Virus record (IMG/VR): IMGVR_UViG_3300048091_000193
Location: 1-52,696 of that record
Length of the DNA: 52,696 bases
Direction: 5' to 3' (one strand)
From: a virus
Under the pieces are notes generated by a model. It saw only the letters and a list, made by a program, of their open reading frames with translations, was not told the DNA's origin and made no database searches. The position numbers and the translations under genes are program-made. Shown here piece by piece: positions 1-6,089 of the stretch (position 1 is the stretch's first letter; each line of letters starts with the position of its first letter).

Positions 1-29
1 AATTGAAAACGACAGCAACGCGAGACTGA
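1..29 (+). CDS. 3' end of Rz1 o-spanin gene (continues from the right edge)
   Basis: If base 52696 is joined to base 1, the o-spanin frame that is open at the right edge continues as ..YQWM-ELKTTATRD and stops at TGA 27-29. This is the last nine codons of the lipoprotein that starts at 52441. The reading rests on frame continuity only, so the closed or permuted topology is an inference, but a clean stop nine codons after the junction fits a normal-length o-spanin of about 94 residues. Confidence 0.6.
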
Positions 30-178
30 TGAGAACGTGATGTGTATCGCGCCGGGGTGAGCCCGGCTGGTGGATGGGCGCGAGATGCGCTCCCTCAACC
101 TGGCTACGCCGTGAAGTCGGCGAGGCGGGAAATACAGGAAATCCCCAGCTTCCCATGGTGCGCATCTCCCACCCACCT
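30..178. other. Non-coding leader region upstream of the outer-membrane gene
   Basis: No convincing gene is present. A GC-rich hairpin (CCGGG-GTGAG-CCCGG) lies near 51-66 just after the Rz1 stop and could act as a terminator, although no T-run follows. The motif TTCCCATGG occurs at 151-158, the first of six copies of this 9-mer in the early non-coding DNA. Confidence 0.4.
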
Positions 179-242
179 CCAGCCGTAACCCGCGCATCGC
201 TGTGTGATGTTCGAGAAATCGCAACAGCACAGAAGGACCACC
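179..242 (+). promoter_or_regulatory. Early leader element, divergent copy 0
   Basis: A CCAGCCGTAACCCGC segment resembles the CCAGCCGCAATCCG box of the other leaders. It is followed by an imperfect dyad (GCTGTGTGAT ... ATCGCAACAGC) and then AGAAGGA, 6 bases before the ATG at 243. It is the weakest of the six leaders, but it ties the outer-membrane gene to the same regulatory class as the neighbouring phage genes. Confidence 0.45.
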
Positions 243-860
243 ATGAAGAAGACCATTCTTTCCATCGCCATTCTGCTTTCCGGAACGGCTCTGTCCCATG
301 CAGCCGATCAATACCGGCCCGCCGCTCCGATTCCATACACGGAGCCCTTCACCTGGAGCGGTCTCTATGTCGGCGCCGTGGGTGGCTATGGCCAGTCGTC
401 CTCGCAGGGGCTCGACATGAAGAGTGGCACGGCCGGCGGAACGGTTGGCTTCAACGCGCAGTGGGAATCCCTGGTGTTCGGCCTCGAGGGCGATGTGTCG
501 TGGCTTGGGCTCAAGCAATCCATCGGGCCGATCGTCGCCGAGACCAACCACCTGATCACCGTGCGCGGACGCATTGGCTACGCCTTTGACCGTCTGCTGA
601 TCTACGGCACCGCCGGCATCGCCTCGGTCGAGAACCAGCTGTCGGTCGGTGGGCTGTCGGATCGGCGCAGCCATGATGGCTTCGTCTACGGCGCCGGCAT
701 CGAATACGGCATCACCAATGCCTGGTCGGCCAAGGTCGAATATCTGCGCCTGGCGCTGCAGTCCGCCAACTATTTCGAGAAGGATCTCGGGGTGGGCGTG
801 CCGAGCGGATCCGTGGATATCGACATGGTCCGCGCTGGCGTGAGCTATCGCTTCCGTTAA
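243..860 (+). CDS. Omp25/31-like outer-membrane beta-barrel protein
   Basis: A 205-residue protein with a Sec signal peptide (MKKTILSIAILLSGTALSHA, cleavage after ALSHA) and a small porin-like barrel. It shows the typical start FTWSGLYVGAVGGYG, the glycine-rich strands FGLEGDV and RGRIGYAFDRLLIYGTAG, and a C-terminal strand ending YRFR with a terminal aromatic-X-Arg pattern. The start at 243 is preferred over 204 because it follows an AAGGA site and begins the signal peptide. Such barrels are abundant Rhizobiales surface proteins. In a phage genome the role would be lysogenic conversion or receptor masking, as proposed for lambda Lom-type proteins; that role is inferred. Its leader resembles those of the following phage genes, so it is probably resident cargo and not a chance fragment of host DNA. 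Confidence 0.85.
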   Translation: MKKTILSIAILLSGTALSHAADQYRPAAPIPYTEPFTWSGLYVGAVGGYGQSSSQGLDMKSGTAGGTVGFNAQWESLVFGLEGDVSWLGLKQSIGPIVAETNHLITVRGRIGYAFDRLLIYGTAGIASVENQLSVGGLSDRRSHDGFVYGAGIEYGITNAWSAKVEYLRLALQSANYFEKDLGVGVPSGSVDIDMVRAGVSYRFR

Positions 861-863
861 CTG

Positions 864-915
864 CCAACCGCAATCCGAAATGTGTTGTGAGATTGTCTGA
901 TCTCACAACAGCAAC
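864..915 (+). promoter_or_regulatory. Early leader element 1 (box, stem-loop, AGAG)
   Basis: CCAACCGCAATCCGAAA is followed by an 11-bp perfect stem (883-893 with 900-910, TGTTGTGAGAT) and a 6-base loop, then an AGAGAAC ribosome site before the ATG at 929. The same architecture precedes 1431 and 1824 with different but still complementary stems. Confidence 0.75.
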
Positions 916-928
916 GAGAGAACACAGA

Positions 929-1363
929 ATGGCACGACTGGTATTCAATGCGACGGATCTTCTCCGCGTGGTCGATCACTCGATCGCCAACAAGCAAGCT
1001 CGGTTTCTGTCGGATTGGGACGAAAAGAAGAAAGAAGCGGTCTACAGCGTGCCGGCGAAACCCGCGGTGCTGCTGGTCAAGGATTCGGGCATCTACATGA
1101 TGTCGAACGGTGACCCCGGCGATCTCGTGGATCCGTCCAAGGCGAACGAGAAATTCGCGCAGCGCTACATCGTCTACGCCAAGGGTTGCAATCCCAAGAC
1201 CGATGGCGACGACGTCTGGGAGAAATGCCAGCGCATGGTCGGCGGCGATGACTTCGGTGAGACCATCGAGTGGGCCGACGCCATCAAGGAGCTAATCACT
1301 CGCGGCGCCAAGGAGATCATCGTGAATTTCACCACGCGCAAGATGTCCCTGTCGGCCAAGTAA
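929..1363 (+). CDS. DUF3085-like protein
   Basis: 144 residues. The central pattern PAVLLVKDSGIYMMSNG, then YIVYAKGCNPKTDGDDVW and MVGGDDFGETI, matches what I remember of the DUF3085 family, which is common on phages, plasmids and conjugative elements and has no assigned function. The start at 929 follows the leader stem-loop and an AGAGAAC site; the upstream in-frame ATG at 887 lies inside the stem and is unlikely. It is the first of three successive genes that each carry their own leader. Confidence 0.7.
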   Translation: MARLVFNATDLLRVVDHSIANKQARFLSDWDEKKKEAVYSVPAKPAVLLVKDSGIYMMSNGDPGDLVDPSKANEKFAQRYIVYAKGCNPKTDGDDVWEKCQRMVGGDDFGETIEWADAIKELITRGAKEIIVNFTTRKMSLSAK

Positions 1364-1368
1364 CGCTG

Positions 1369-1419
1369 CCAGCCGCAATCCGAAATGCGCTGTGACACAA
1401 TTCAGTGTCACAGCAGCAG
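1369..1419 (+). promoter_or_regulatory. Early leader element 2
   Basis: CCAGCCGCAATCCGAAA is followed by a 10-bp perfect stem (1389-1398 with 1405-1414, GCTGTGACAC), loop AATTCA, then AGAGAGAAC before the ATG at 1431. The stem sequence differs from element 1 at several positions while pairing is kept. Confidence 0.75.
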
Positions 1420-1430
1420 AGAGAACGACG

Positions 1431-1754
1431 ATGACCCAGAACAATTTCAAGATCGCCTTCGAGATCCTCGCGACCGATCGCGCCCGCGTCTACCTCAATG
1501 ACGCGTCCGTGGGGCATGTGCGCATCCACGACGTCATCACCAAGGGAAAGCGCCTGCCGCGCCTGACGTATCGCAACAGCTCCAGCCCGTTCAAGAACCT
1601 GATTCCCACTGACCAGTGGACCGATCTCGCCAACGAGACCGTCGAGAGCCTGCTCAAGCGCTCCGACGTCTATCGCCATGTCTGTGCCGCCGTGATCCGC
1701 GGTGCGCTCTACTACCACGAAATCAACGAGCTCCCGCTGCATAAAGCCGCCTGA
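1431..1754 (+). CDS. Hypothetical protein, early region
   Basis: 107 residues, soluble, no recognised domain. It opens MTQNNFKIAFEILATDRARVY and carries a basic patch (TKGKRLPRLTYR). The start at 1431 is chosen because it follows the leader stem-loop and GAGAGAAC; the longer frame from 1392 would start inside the hairpin. Autonomous leaders on both this gene and its neighbours suggest separate control of each small early protein. Function unknown. Confidence 0.75.
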   Translation: MTQNNFKIAFEILATDRARVYLNDASVGHVRIHDVITKGKRLPRLTYRNSSSPFKNLIPTDQWTDLANETVESLLKRSDVYRHVCAAVIRGALYYHEINELPLHKAA

Positions 1755-1759
1755 TCATC

Positions 1760-1813
1760 CCAGCCGCATTCCGAAAAGCGTTGTGCGACAGTGACTTATC
1801 GCACAACGTAGAG
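1760..1813 (+). promoter_or_regulatory. Early leader element 3
   Basis: CCAGCCGCATTCCGAAA is followed by a 10-bp perfect stem (1779-1788 with 1799-1808, CGTTGTGCGA) and a 10-base loop, then TAGAGAGC before the ATG at 1824. The loop reads CAGTGACTTA, which resembles one arm of the dispersed operator. Confidence 0.75.
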
Positions 1814-1823
1814 AGCAAACGAC

Positions 1824-2165
1824 ATGATCAACGCGCTCCAGCTCCAGTATCTTCCCGAATTCGAGCAGATCGTCTGCACGTTTTCCGTCGAGCCGACGCT
1901 GATCGAGCGCCTCGACGCCGCGCTATTCAATGATGCGAACCGCGATTTTCAGCTTTGGGATGGTGAGGAGGGAAAGTGGGCCTGCGGATTTATCCGCTCA
2001 GCCTTTGGCCTGCTCGATCTTGGCGGCGATCGCTCATCTGGTGAGATCCGTATCGCCATGTCGCCCGAATACGATCCACTCGATCCGTCCGCGCTGCCTG
2101 ATATTCGCGCTCACTGGATCTATTTCGTTCAGCCCGTCAAAAAGATCCTGAAAGTTCTCCGATGA
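1824..2165 (+). CDS. Hypothetical protein, early region
   Basis: 113 residues, soluble, mixed alpha/beta composition, with no motif I recognise. It ends in a basic tail (PVKKILKVLR). The start ATG follows GAGAGC in leader 3. The stop overlaps the next start (ATGA at 2162-2165), so it heads a translationally coupled run of small genes extending to 4798. Confidence 0.75.
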   Translation: MINALQLQYLPEFEQIVCTFSVEPTLIERLDAALFNDANRDFQLWDGEEGKWACGFIRSAFGLLDLGGDRSSGEIRIAMSPEYDPLDPSALPDIRAHWIYFVQPVKKILKVLR

Positions 2166-2443
2166 TCACCTTCAGCATGGTCACGGACAAAGGTTCTCAC
2201 ACGCTGCGCCATCTGACGCTGCGCGACATGATGAACCACATCGAGGAGGTGATGCGGAACGCGCGCATCACCAAGGTTAGCGGCAAATTCATCGCGCCGC
2301 CATCGGAGCTCACCGAGGTCGACCTGGCCAAGGCCGACGCCTATCTGCGCGGCGTCGCCAACGACATCATCTTCGAGCGCCATTTCGTGGACGGTGTGCT
2401 CGATATCTATCAACTCGCCAACTATCCCAGGAGAACGGCGTGA
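2162..2443 (+). CDS. Hypothetical protein
   Basis: 93 residues, probably mostly helical (LTLRDMMNHIEEVMRNARITK; EVDLAKADAYLRGVANDIIFE). No family recognised. It starts with a 4-base ATGA overlap with the upstream gene, and its own stop overlaps the GTG start of the next gene. Confidence 0.72.
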   Translation: MITFSMVTDKGSHTLRHLTLRDMMNHIEEVMRNARITKVSGKFIAPPSELTEVDLAKADAYLRGVANDIIFERHFVDGVLDIYQLANYPRRTA

Positions 2444-2844
2444 CCACAGATCCAGACAGGGTTCAGAAGGGCATGAAGCATGTCCGCAAGCTGATCGACC
2501 TCTATGTCGGGGAACGGTCATGGCATATCGTCGAGATGTTCCGCGCGCAGCTTGTCCAATTCCGCGATAAAGGTGATCCGCACGCTTCCGAAGCCGTCAA
2601 CCAGGCGCTGCGGGAGCTCTACGACGGGGAAATAGCCTATATCGACGCCCAAGTAGTAGCGCCGCGCCCCAGGGCGGCGGATCCCACGTTCATCATCCTC
2701 GATGAGCTCCATCATCTGGAGCCGCGAGAGATGCCGAATATCCGCGAGCCCGATCCTGACCAGAATCCATTCTATAGCCGCGAGCCGCGCGCCCGTGACT
2801 GGGAAAAGCGCAAATTCAGACCGAACCGCAAGAGGAGAGGGTGA
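2440..2844 (+). CDS. Hypothetical protein with basic, proline-rich C-terminus
   Basis: 134 residues from a GTG start that overlaps the previous stop (GTGA); AGGAG sits 6 bases upstream and fixes the start. The N-terminal half is helical (VRKLIDLYVGERSWHIVEMF); the last 40 residues are charged and end KRKFRPNRKRRG, which could bind nucleic acid. Function unknown. Confidence 0.72.
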   Translation: MTTDPDRVQKGMKHVRKLIDLYVGERSWHIVEMFRAQLVQFRDKGDPHASEAVNQALRELYDGEIAYIDAQVVAPRPRAADPTFIILDELHHLEPREMPNIREPDPDQNPFYSREPRARDWEKRKFRPNRKRRG

Positions 2845-3008
2845 TGGCGACCAAGCCACTGCAGCCCGATGCCGAGATCGTCAAATCGCTCCTCGCGCTC
2901 AAGGCGGAGCTGGAGAAGGTATATCTCGGCCGCAGCGGTGAGGGCGCGATCATCACCATGAAGATCAATTCGTGCCTCTACGGCAAATATCCGGCAGACC
3001 GGTCATGA
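2844..3008 (+). CDS. Small hypothetical protein (54 aa)
   Basis: An ATG at 2844 overlaps the preceding stop (TGATG), with GAGGAGAGGG directly upstream as a strong ribosome site. The product is helical (AEIVKSLLALKAELEKVYLG) and ends YGKYPADRS. Its stop overlaps the next ATG (ATGA at 3005-3008). The perfect chaining at both ends supports a real gene despite its length. Confidence 0.65.
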   Translation: MATKPLQPDAEIVKSLLALKAELEKVYLGRSGEGAIITMKINSCLYGKYPADRS

Positions 3009-3430
3009 GCCAGGGCGCTCGCATCAAGGAAGATGAGAAGGGGCTCTATTTGCTCTGTGACGGGTGCATCGCGCGCCCGTTTCCAGGTGGCATCGAATAC
3101 GAGTGCCGCATGGATGACGGCGGGCTGAAAGCTGGCGACTATACCAAGGTGCTGCGCCTGGCTGGCACCGACCTGGTGCAGCTGTATGGATTGGCGCAAT
3201 GGGAAGGGGAGCGCTTCAACTGGCGCATCGAGAAGCCGATATCGATGCGGTGCGAGCGCTGCGACGGGGAAGGTGTGGTCTCAGGCCACAGCGTCGATGC
3301 GAAACGGTGTCCGGTTTGCTACGGTAGCGGCAACAAACAGCCCAGGAGCGTCGCCAAGATGACACTCGAGGATATGGACAAGAAACAGGCCGCCGAGCCG
3401 CGCGGTGCCAACTGGGGAGCATGGGGATGA
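3005..3430 (+). CDS. Protein with DnaJ-type CxxCxGxG zinc-finger repeats
   Basis: 141 residues. The C-terminal third holds CERCDGEGVV and CPVCYGSG, a pair of CxxCxGxG repeats as in the DnaJ cysteine-rich domain, probably binding one zinc ion; an N-terminal CDGC may add ligands. There is no J domain, so this is a zinc-ribbon protein and not a co-chaperone. The start at 3005 overlaps the previous stop; the longer frame from 2972 has no such support. Role unknown; protein or nucleic-acid binding is plausible. Confidence 0.72.
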   Translation: MSQGARIKEDEKGLYLLCDGCIARPFPGGIEYECRMDDGGLKAGDYTKVLRLAGTDLVQLYGLAQWEGERFNWRIEKPISMRCERCDGEGVVSGHSVDAKRCPVCYGSGNKQPRSVAKMTLEDMDKKQAAEPRGANWGAWG

Positions 3431-3654
3431 CACTCCCTACATCAATGAAGGATCTGATCAACAGTTACGCGGCAGATGGCAACATCGTCGCGCTGCGACA
3501 GCTCCGAAATCAGAATGCCGAATCCATGGCACGGATCGCTATGATGCCAAGCGATAACGCCGACATGCGAAAGCAGGTGATGGCCTATTACCTGGAGAAC
3601 GTCGACCACATCGACCGGGAAATCGAGAAACTGGGGCCGAGGCAAGTCAAATGA
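3427..3654 (+). CDS. Hypothetical protein (75 aa)
   Basis: A small helical protein (MTLPTSMKDLINSYAADGN start, DMRKQVMAYYLENVDHIDREIEKL end). The ATG at 3427 overlaps the previous stop as ATGA, with GGGAGCATGGGG upstream. The stop overlaps the next ATG at 3651. No family recognised. Confidence 0.7.
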   Translation: MTLPTSMKDLINSYAADGNIVALRQLRNQNAESMARIAMMPSDNADMRKQVMAYYLENVDHIDREIEKLGPRQVK

Positions 3655-3866
3655 CCGCCAAATACATCAAGTGCGACGGCTGCGGTGAAACCATCGACCG
3701 TAGACCGGCAGGAGACCACACCAACGGTGGTCATTGGGGCAAGACCGAAGGGCAGAACCTGCGCACCTATGCTCGCTCGATCGGCTGGCAGACCGGTGTT
3801 CAAACCGCTGATAGCTCCTGGGACAGCAACGACTATTGTCCCGCTTGTAAGCCGGTGAAGCCATAA
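3651..3866 (+). CDS. Small zinc-ribbon protein
   Basis: 71 residues with an N-terminal CDGCGE knuckle and a C-terminal CPAC, giving a four-cysteine treble-clef or zinc-ribbon pattern across the protein. Small CxxC proteins recur in this genome (3005, 7558, 14971). The stop codon overlaps an ATA that appears to start the next frame. Confidence 0.7.
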   Translation: MTAKYIKCDGCGETIDRRPAGDHTNGGHWGKTEGQNLRTYARSIGWQTGVQTADSSWDSNDYCPACKPVKP

Positions 3867-4162
3867 CCGCTGAACAGCTGGCCCAGGCGATCGGCACCGC
3901 CCTCCATACGCATGCCGGCGACAAGTGCGCCTGGAGCACCGAACCGGAGCCTGATTGCTCTTGGGATTCCCCAGACCCAAAAGACGATGGAAAGCCGATA
4001 CCGAGCACGCTGCGCATGAATTACGACGGCGAGATCGATCTGGTGGAGCTCGCCAAAGCCATTCTCGAGGCCCATGGTGGTTCCCTGACACCGGGCCGGC
4101 CTGATAGGGTGAACCAACAAGGGCAGCTGGGAACGAGACTGAATGGCGAATCTGCACCGTAA
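3863..4162 (+). CDS. Hypothetical protein apparently starting at ATA (no ATG/GTG/TTG start)
   Basis: A 99-residue open frame fills the gap between 3866 and 4143. It has no standard start near its 5' end. An ATA at 3863-3865 overlaps the preceding TAA exactly as ATGA does elsewhere in this operon, with GGTGAAG just upstream. The product looks protein-like, with a Trp/Cys-containing N-half (KCAWSTEPEPDCSW), an acidic stretch and a helix (EIDLVELAKAILEAHGG). Alternatives are a CTG start a few codons in, a -1 frameshift from the zinc-ribbon gene, or an internal ATG at 4016. It overlaps the next gene by 20 bases. Confidence 0.5.
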   Translation: MTAEQLAQAIGTALHTHAGDKCAWSTEPEPDCSWDSPDPKDDGKPIPSTLRMNYDGEIDLVELAKAILEAHGGSLTPGRPDRVNQQGQLGTRLNGESAP

Positions 4163-4379
4163 CGAGACCGCGAAGCTCGCTGCTAATTTCCTGAACACTT
4201 GCGCGGCCTCCCTGATCACCGTGGGTATATTCACACCGACAGCGGCATATCTGTATGGGATCACAGAGCTAAAGGAAGCATGGCTTCTTGATTATCTTCC
4301 TTATATTTGCATCTGCGGGTCGATCGTCTTACATTTATTCGGGATAGCCGTGCTCCGGCTGATGGAGGACACACCATGA
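4143..4379 (+). CDS. Small membrane protein with two transmembrane segments
   Basis: 78 residues with two hydrophobic segments (about residues 14-38, FLNTCAASLITVGIFTPTAAYLYG, and 49-71, LPYICICGSIVLHLFGIAVL) separated by a short charged loop. The ATG at 4143 has only a weak upstream site (GGGAACGAG). The stop overlaps the following ATG. Function unknown; it pairs with another membrane protein immediately downstream. Confidence 0.68.
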   Translation: MANLHRNETAKLAANFLNTCAASLITVGIFTPTAAYLYGITELKEAWLLDYLPYICICGSIVLHLFGIAVLRLMEDTP

Positions 4380-4798
4380 GCGCCACTCTAGCTCTCACCA
4401 TGCCAGCGATCGCCGTGGGCGCCCTGGGGCTCATGGCCGGCGGTGTAGCCCTGCTGGTCAACAAGCTCTATCCGCGGACGAAGCCACAAGTCAGCGAGGA
4501 GGTCTTCGTCGAGGCGACGGAAACTATGCCGGCGGATGTTATCTACGGCTTAGACAGGGCGCGCACGCTGCACGAGATGCTATCCAGCGCCAGCAAGCTC
4601 CCTACCGGTCCGAGTGCATCCAGCGCGAATTTCGCAGATGTCACCATGGCCGCTCTAAACGCAGGTCTCCCCACGACCAGGCGGCGCTATTTCGTAAAGA
4701 TGCTCAAGCACGTCCATGAGGAGAGGTTCTCTGATAAGGTGCCGGTCAGGTCGCAGGCGGACATTGTCGCGGCGCTCTCGAAAAGCAACACCTTCTAA
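4376..4798 (+). CDS. Membrane-anchored hypothetical protein
   Basis: 140 residues. One transmembrane helix near residues 5-28 (ALTMPAIAVGALGLMAGGVALLV) is followed by a positive KLYPRTK stop-transfer and a soluble C-terminal domain of about 105 residues. The start at 4376 is set by the ATGA overlap with the previous gene. It ends the coupled early operon; a long non-coding region follows. Confidence 0.7.
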   Translation: MSATLALTMPAIAVGALGLMAGGVALLVNKLYPRTKPQVSEEVFVEATETMPADVIYGLDRARTLHEMLSSASKLPTGPSASSANFADVTMAALNAGLPTTRRRYFVKMLKHVHEERFSDKVPVRSQADIVAALSKSNTF

Positions 4799-4870
4799 AA
4801 TCAGCCTGGCATTCGCGCCTAAGCTGTAACACGCCAATCCTGTAATTGCAGGTAGCGCCGCCTAACACCG

Positions 4871-4980
4871 GTGCCGGGCGGTTGGTTGCGAGAGAACAGG
4901 CCTCGCCCTGCATATTAACTTCCACGATCCCCACCAGCTTCGTGAGGCCACGGTCGTCTATTTTGCAGGCCGCCCGGCAC
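4871..4980. other. Candidate structured RNA or DNA element with crossed stems
   Basis: An 11-bp perfect inverted repeat (4871-4881 with 4970-4980, GTGCCGGGCGG) encloses 88 bases. Two further 6-bp pairings inside are interleaved: GGCCTC 4899-4904 with GAGGCC 4944-4949, and CCTGCA 4907-4912 with TGCAGG 4964-4969. They would form a pseudoknot if transcribed. No gene overlaps. Covariation data are needed to separate this from chance. Confidence 0.35.
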
Positions 4981-5068
4981 ACTTGAAGGCCATATGTTCT
5001 CGCGCCTCGTCAAGCCGGGCATGGCCAACCAAGACCATGGGATATCCTCCCGACCATCAACACCTAAG

Positions 5069-5084
5069 AAATCAATACTGACTT
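5069..5084. promoter_or_regulatory. Dispersed dyad operator, site 1 (AAATCA-ATAC-TGACTT)
   Basis: One mismatch in the left arm. It lies inside the gene-poor region and is followed on the right by the SOS box. No start codon with a good ribosome site is close. Confidence 0.6.
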
Positions 5085-5245
5085 GGCTAGTCCGCGGACG
5101 CATGGCGATCCCCTGTTTCCGGGGTAGTCTCGCCTTCACAAAACAACCAGTAGGACTGGTGATTGTAACAACAAAGACACACCCGGAACTGTTGGTCGCA
5201 AACACAAATCATCCGTCTAATGACAGAATTTCTAGGGATTATCTG

Positions 5246-5270
5246 TATAAAAACTGTTCATTTACTGTTC
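5246..5270 (+). promoter_or_regulatory. Putative LexA (SOS) box with an adjacent -10
   Basis: GTTC-ATTTACT-GTTC at 5256-5270 matches exactly the alphaproteobacterial LexA consensus GTTC-N7-GTTC. A TATAAA at 5246-5251 would place the box at the transcription start, a normal repression geometry. A related dyad (ACTGTTCGT at 5264-5272 with ACGAACAGT near 5295) overlaps it. Transcription would run right into a region with no clear gene. Confidence 0.6.
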
Positions 5271-5474
5271 GTCGGGAGACAAAATCATCTGAAAACGAAC
5301 AGTTCCCGATCGAGATAGCTCTCAAGTTCCCAGGCGAATCGGTAGAAGAAAGGCCCGAACTTCTCCGAGTCATCACCAAAACGAGTGAAGCGGTTATAAG
5401 CCGCACCTGACTATTTTCGAGATAGAAGAACAAAGCTCCAGAAATAATAAAAACCTCAATAACGGTCGCACCCA

Positions 5475-5615
5475 ATGATCGTCCGTAAGAGAGCACCGTC
5501 ACCCACCAGAGAGACGAACGACCATAGAGACGCACACGCCCTAAGAGAGCACCAACACATAGAGCGGACGCATAGACCTATAGAGACGCGTAGAGGGGAG
5601 AGGGTGTGCGAATAG
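5475..5615 (+). CDS. Doubtful small basic ORF (46 aa)
   Basis: The ORF opens MIVRKRAPSPTRETNDHRDA and is very rich in Arg and His. It lies downstream of the SOS box but lacks a ribosome site, and it covers most of a 56-bp direct repeat whose period is not a multiple of three. The repeat is therefore more likely DNA or RNA structure than coding sequence. Listed because nothing else follows the SOS promoter. Confidence 0.15.
   Translation: MIVRKRAPSPTRETNDHRDAHALREHQHIERTHRPIETRRGERVCE
5486..5597. repeat. Imperfect 56-bp tandem direct repeat (iteron-like)
   Basis: Two units start at 5486 and 5542. TAAGAGAGCACC opens both, and ATAGAGACGC recurs at 5524 and 5580 with the same 56-base spacing. 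The strand is strongly purine-biased. Such repeats near a partition system could mark a replication or maintenance locus, which is an inference. Confidence 0.5.
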
Positions 5616-5699
5616 AAAGAGAAAAGACGGTGGGTGTAGGCGGCGGGGCCGTTCGCCTTACCATTCCACATTCCCTAAAAGCCACCCAAGGCCGCTCCG

Positions 5700-5980
5700 T
5701 CAGTTCCCATGGCAAAATCAGGAACCGGTAGAGATCTCCTACCGGCAAGACCCCAACTCGCTCCGTGGCGAAAGCCATCTGGAATCTGGGAGCCCACACC
5801 GGAATTCCCATGGTTTCGCCTTCACCATGGGGCGCCCTTCTATTCCCGGAGTGTGCCATGGCCAGGCCGAGAGCTTCCGACCCGGAAGTTCGCCGCGCTT
5901 CGTCTATATACAATACTTAAGTAAGTAAGAGACGAAGCGCGGACACGGAAGTTACATGGGATACTCAGCTATCCATGGCA
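5700..5980. repeat. CCATGG-rich non-coding stretch A
   Basis: CCATGG occurs at 5707, 5808, 5825, 5856 and 5973, two of these as TTCCCATGG. The stretch also holds ACCGGT and a GGAACCGGTAG motif shared with stretches B and C (near 7015 and 7871). No plausible gene is present on either strand. Confidence 0.5.
5893..5942. repeat. Large inverted repeat, copy 1
   Basis: A 13-bp perfect dyad (CCGCGCTTCGTCT at 5893-5905 with its complement at 5930-5942) flanks an AT-rich 24-base centre beginning ATATA and containing CTTAAG. A second version with a 15-bp stem occurs at 18214-18277. The arms are direct-flanked by CGGAAGTT on both sides. Confidence 0.7.
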
Positions 5981-6009
5981 TTTCCGGTGCGACGTTCTCC
6001 CTGAAGACC

Positions 6010-6089
6010 CCAGCCGCAATCCACAAAATCAGCTGTCATGTTGTGTTTGTCGCAATCAAGCGACGCACAACACAGAGAGCACGACGACA
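6010..6089 (+). promoter_or_regulatory. Early leader element 4
   Basis: CCAGCCGCAATCCACAAAA is followed by a bulged stem (GTTGTG-TTT-GTCGC with GCGAC-G-CACAAC), then CAGAGAGCACGACGACA before the ATG at 6090. The upstream CTCCCTGAAGACC is also shared with leader 5, so the conserved unit extends about 12 bases 5' of the box. Confidence 0.65.

Noticed and set aside
74-589. 171-codon ORF over the outer-membrane gene
   Set aside because: It is a frame shadow of the signal-peptide-bearing barrel gene and lacks a ribosome site.
883-910. TGTGA...TCACA in leaders, as in CRP sites
   Set aside because: The half sites are 12 bases apart, not 6, and the stems vary between leaders while pairing is kept, which fits RNA structure better than a CRP operator.
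4994-5410. 138-codon rightward ORF in the non-coding block
   Set aside because: No ribosome site, no domain, and it runs through operator 1 and the SOS box; composition differs from the phage proteins.
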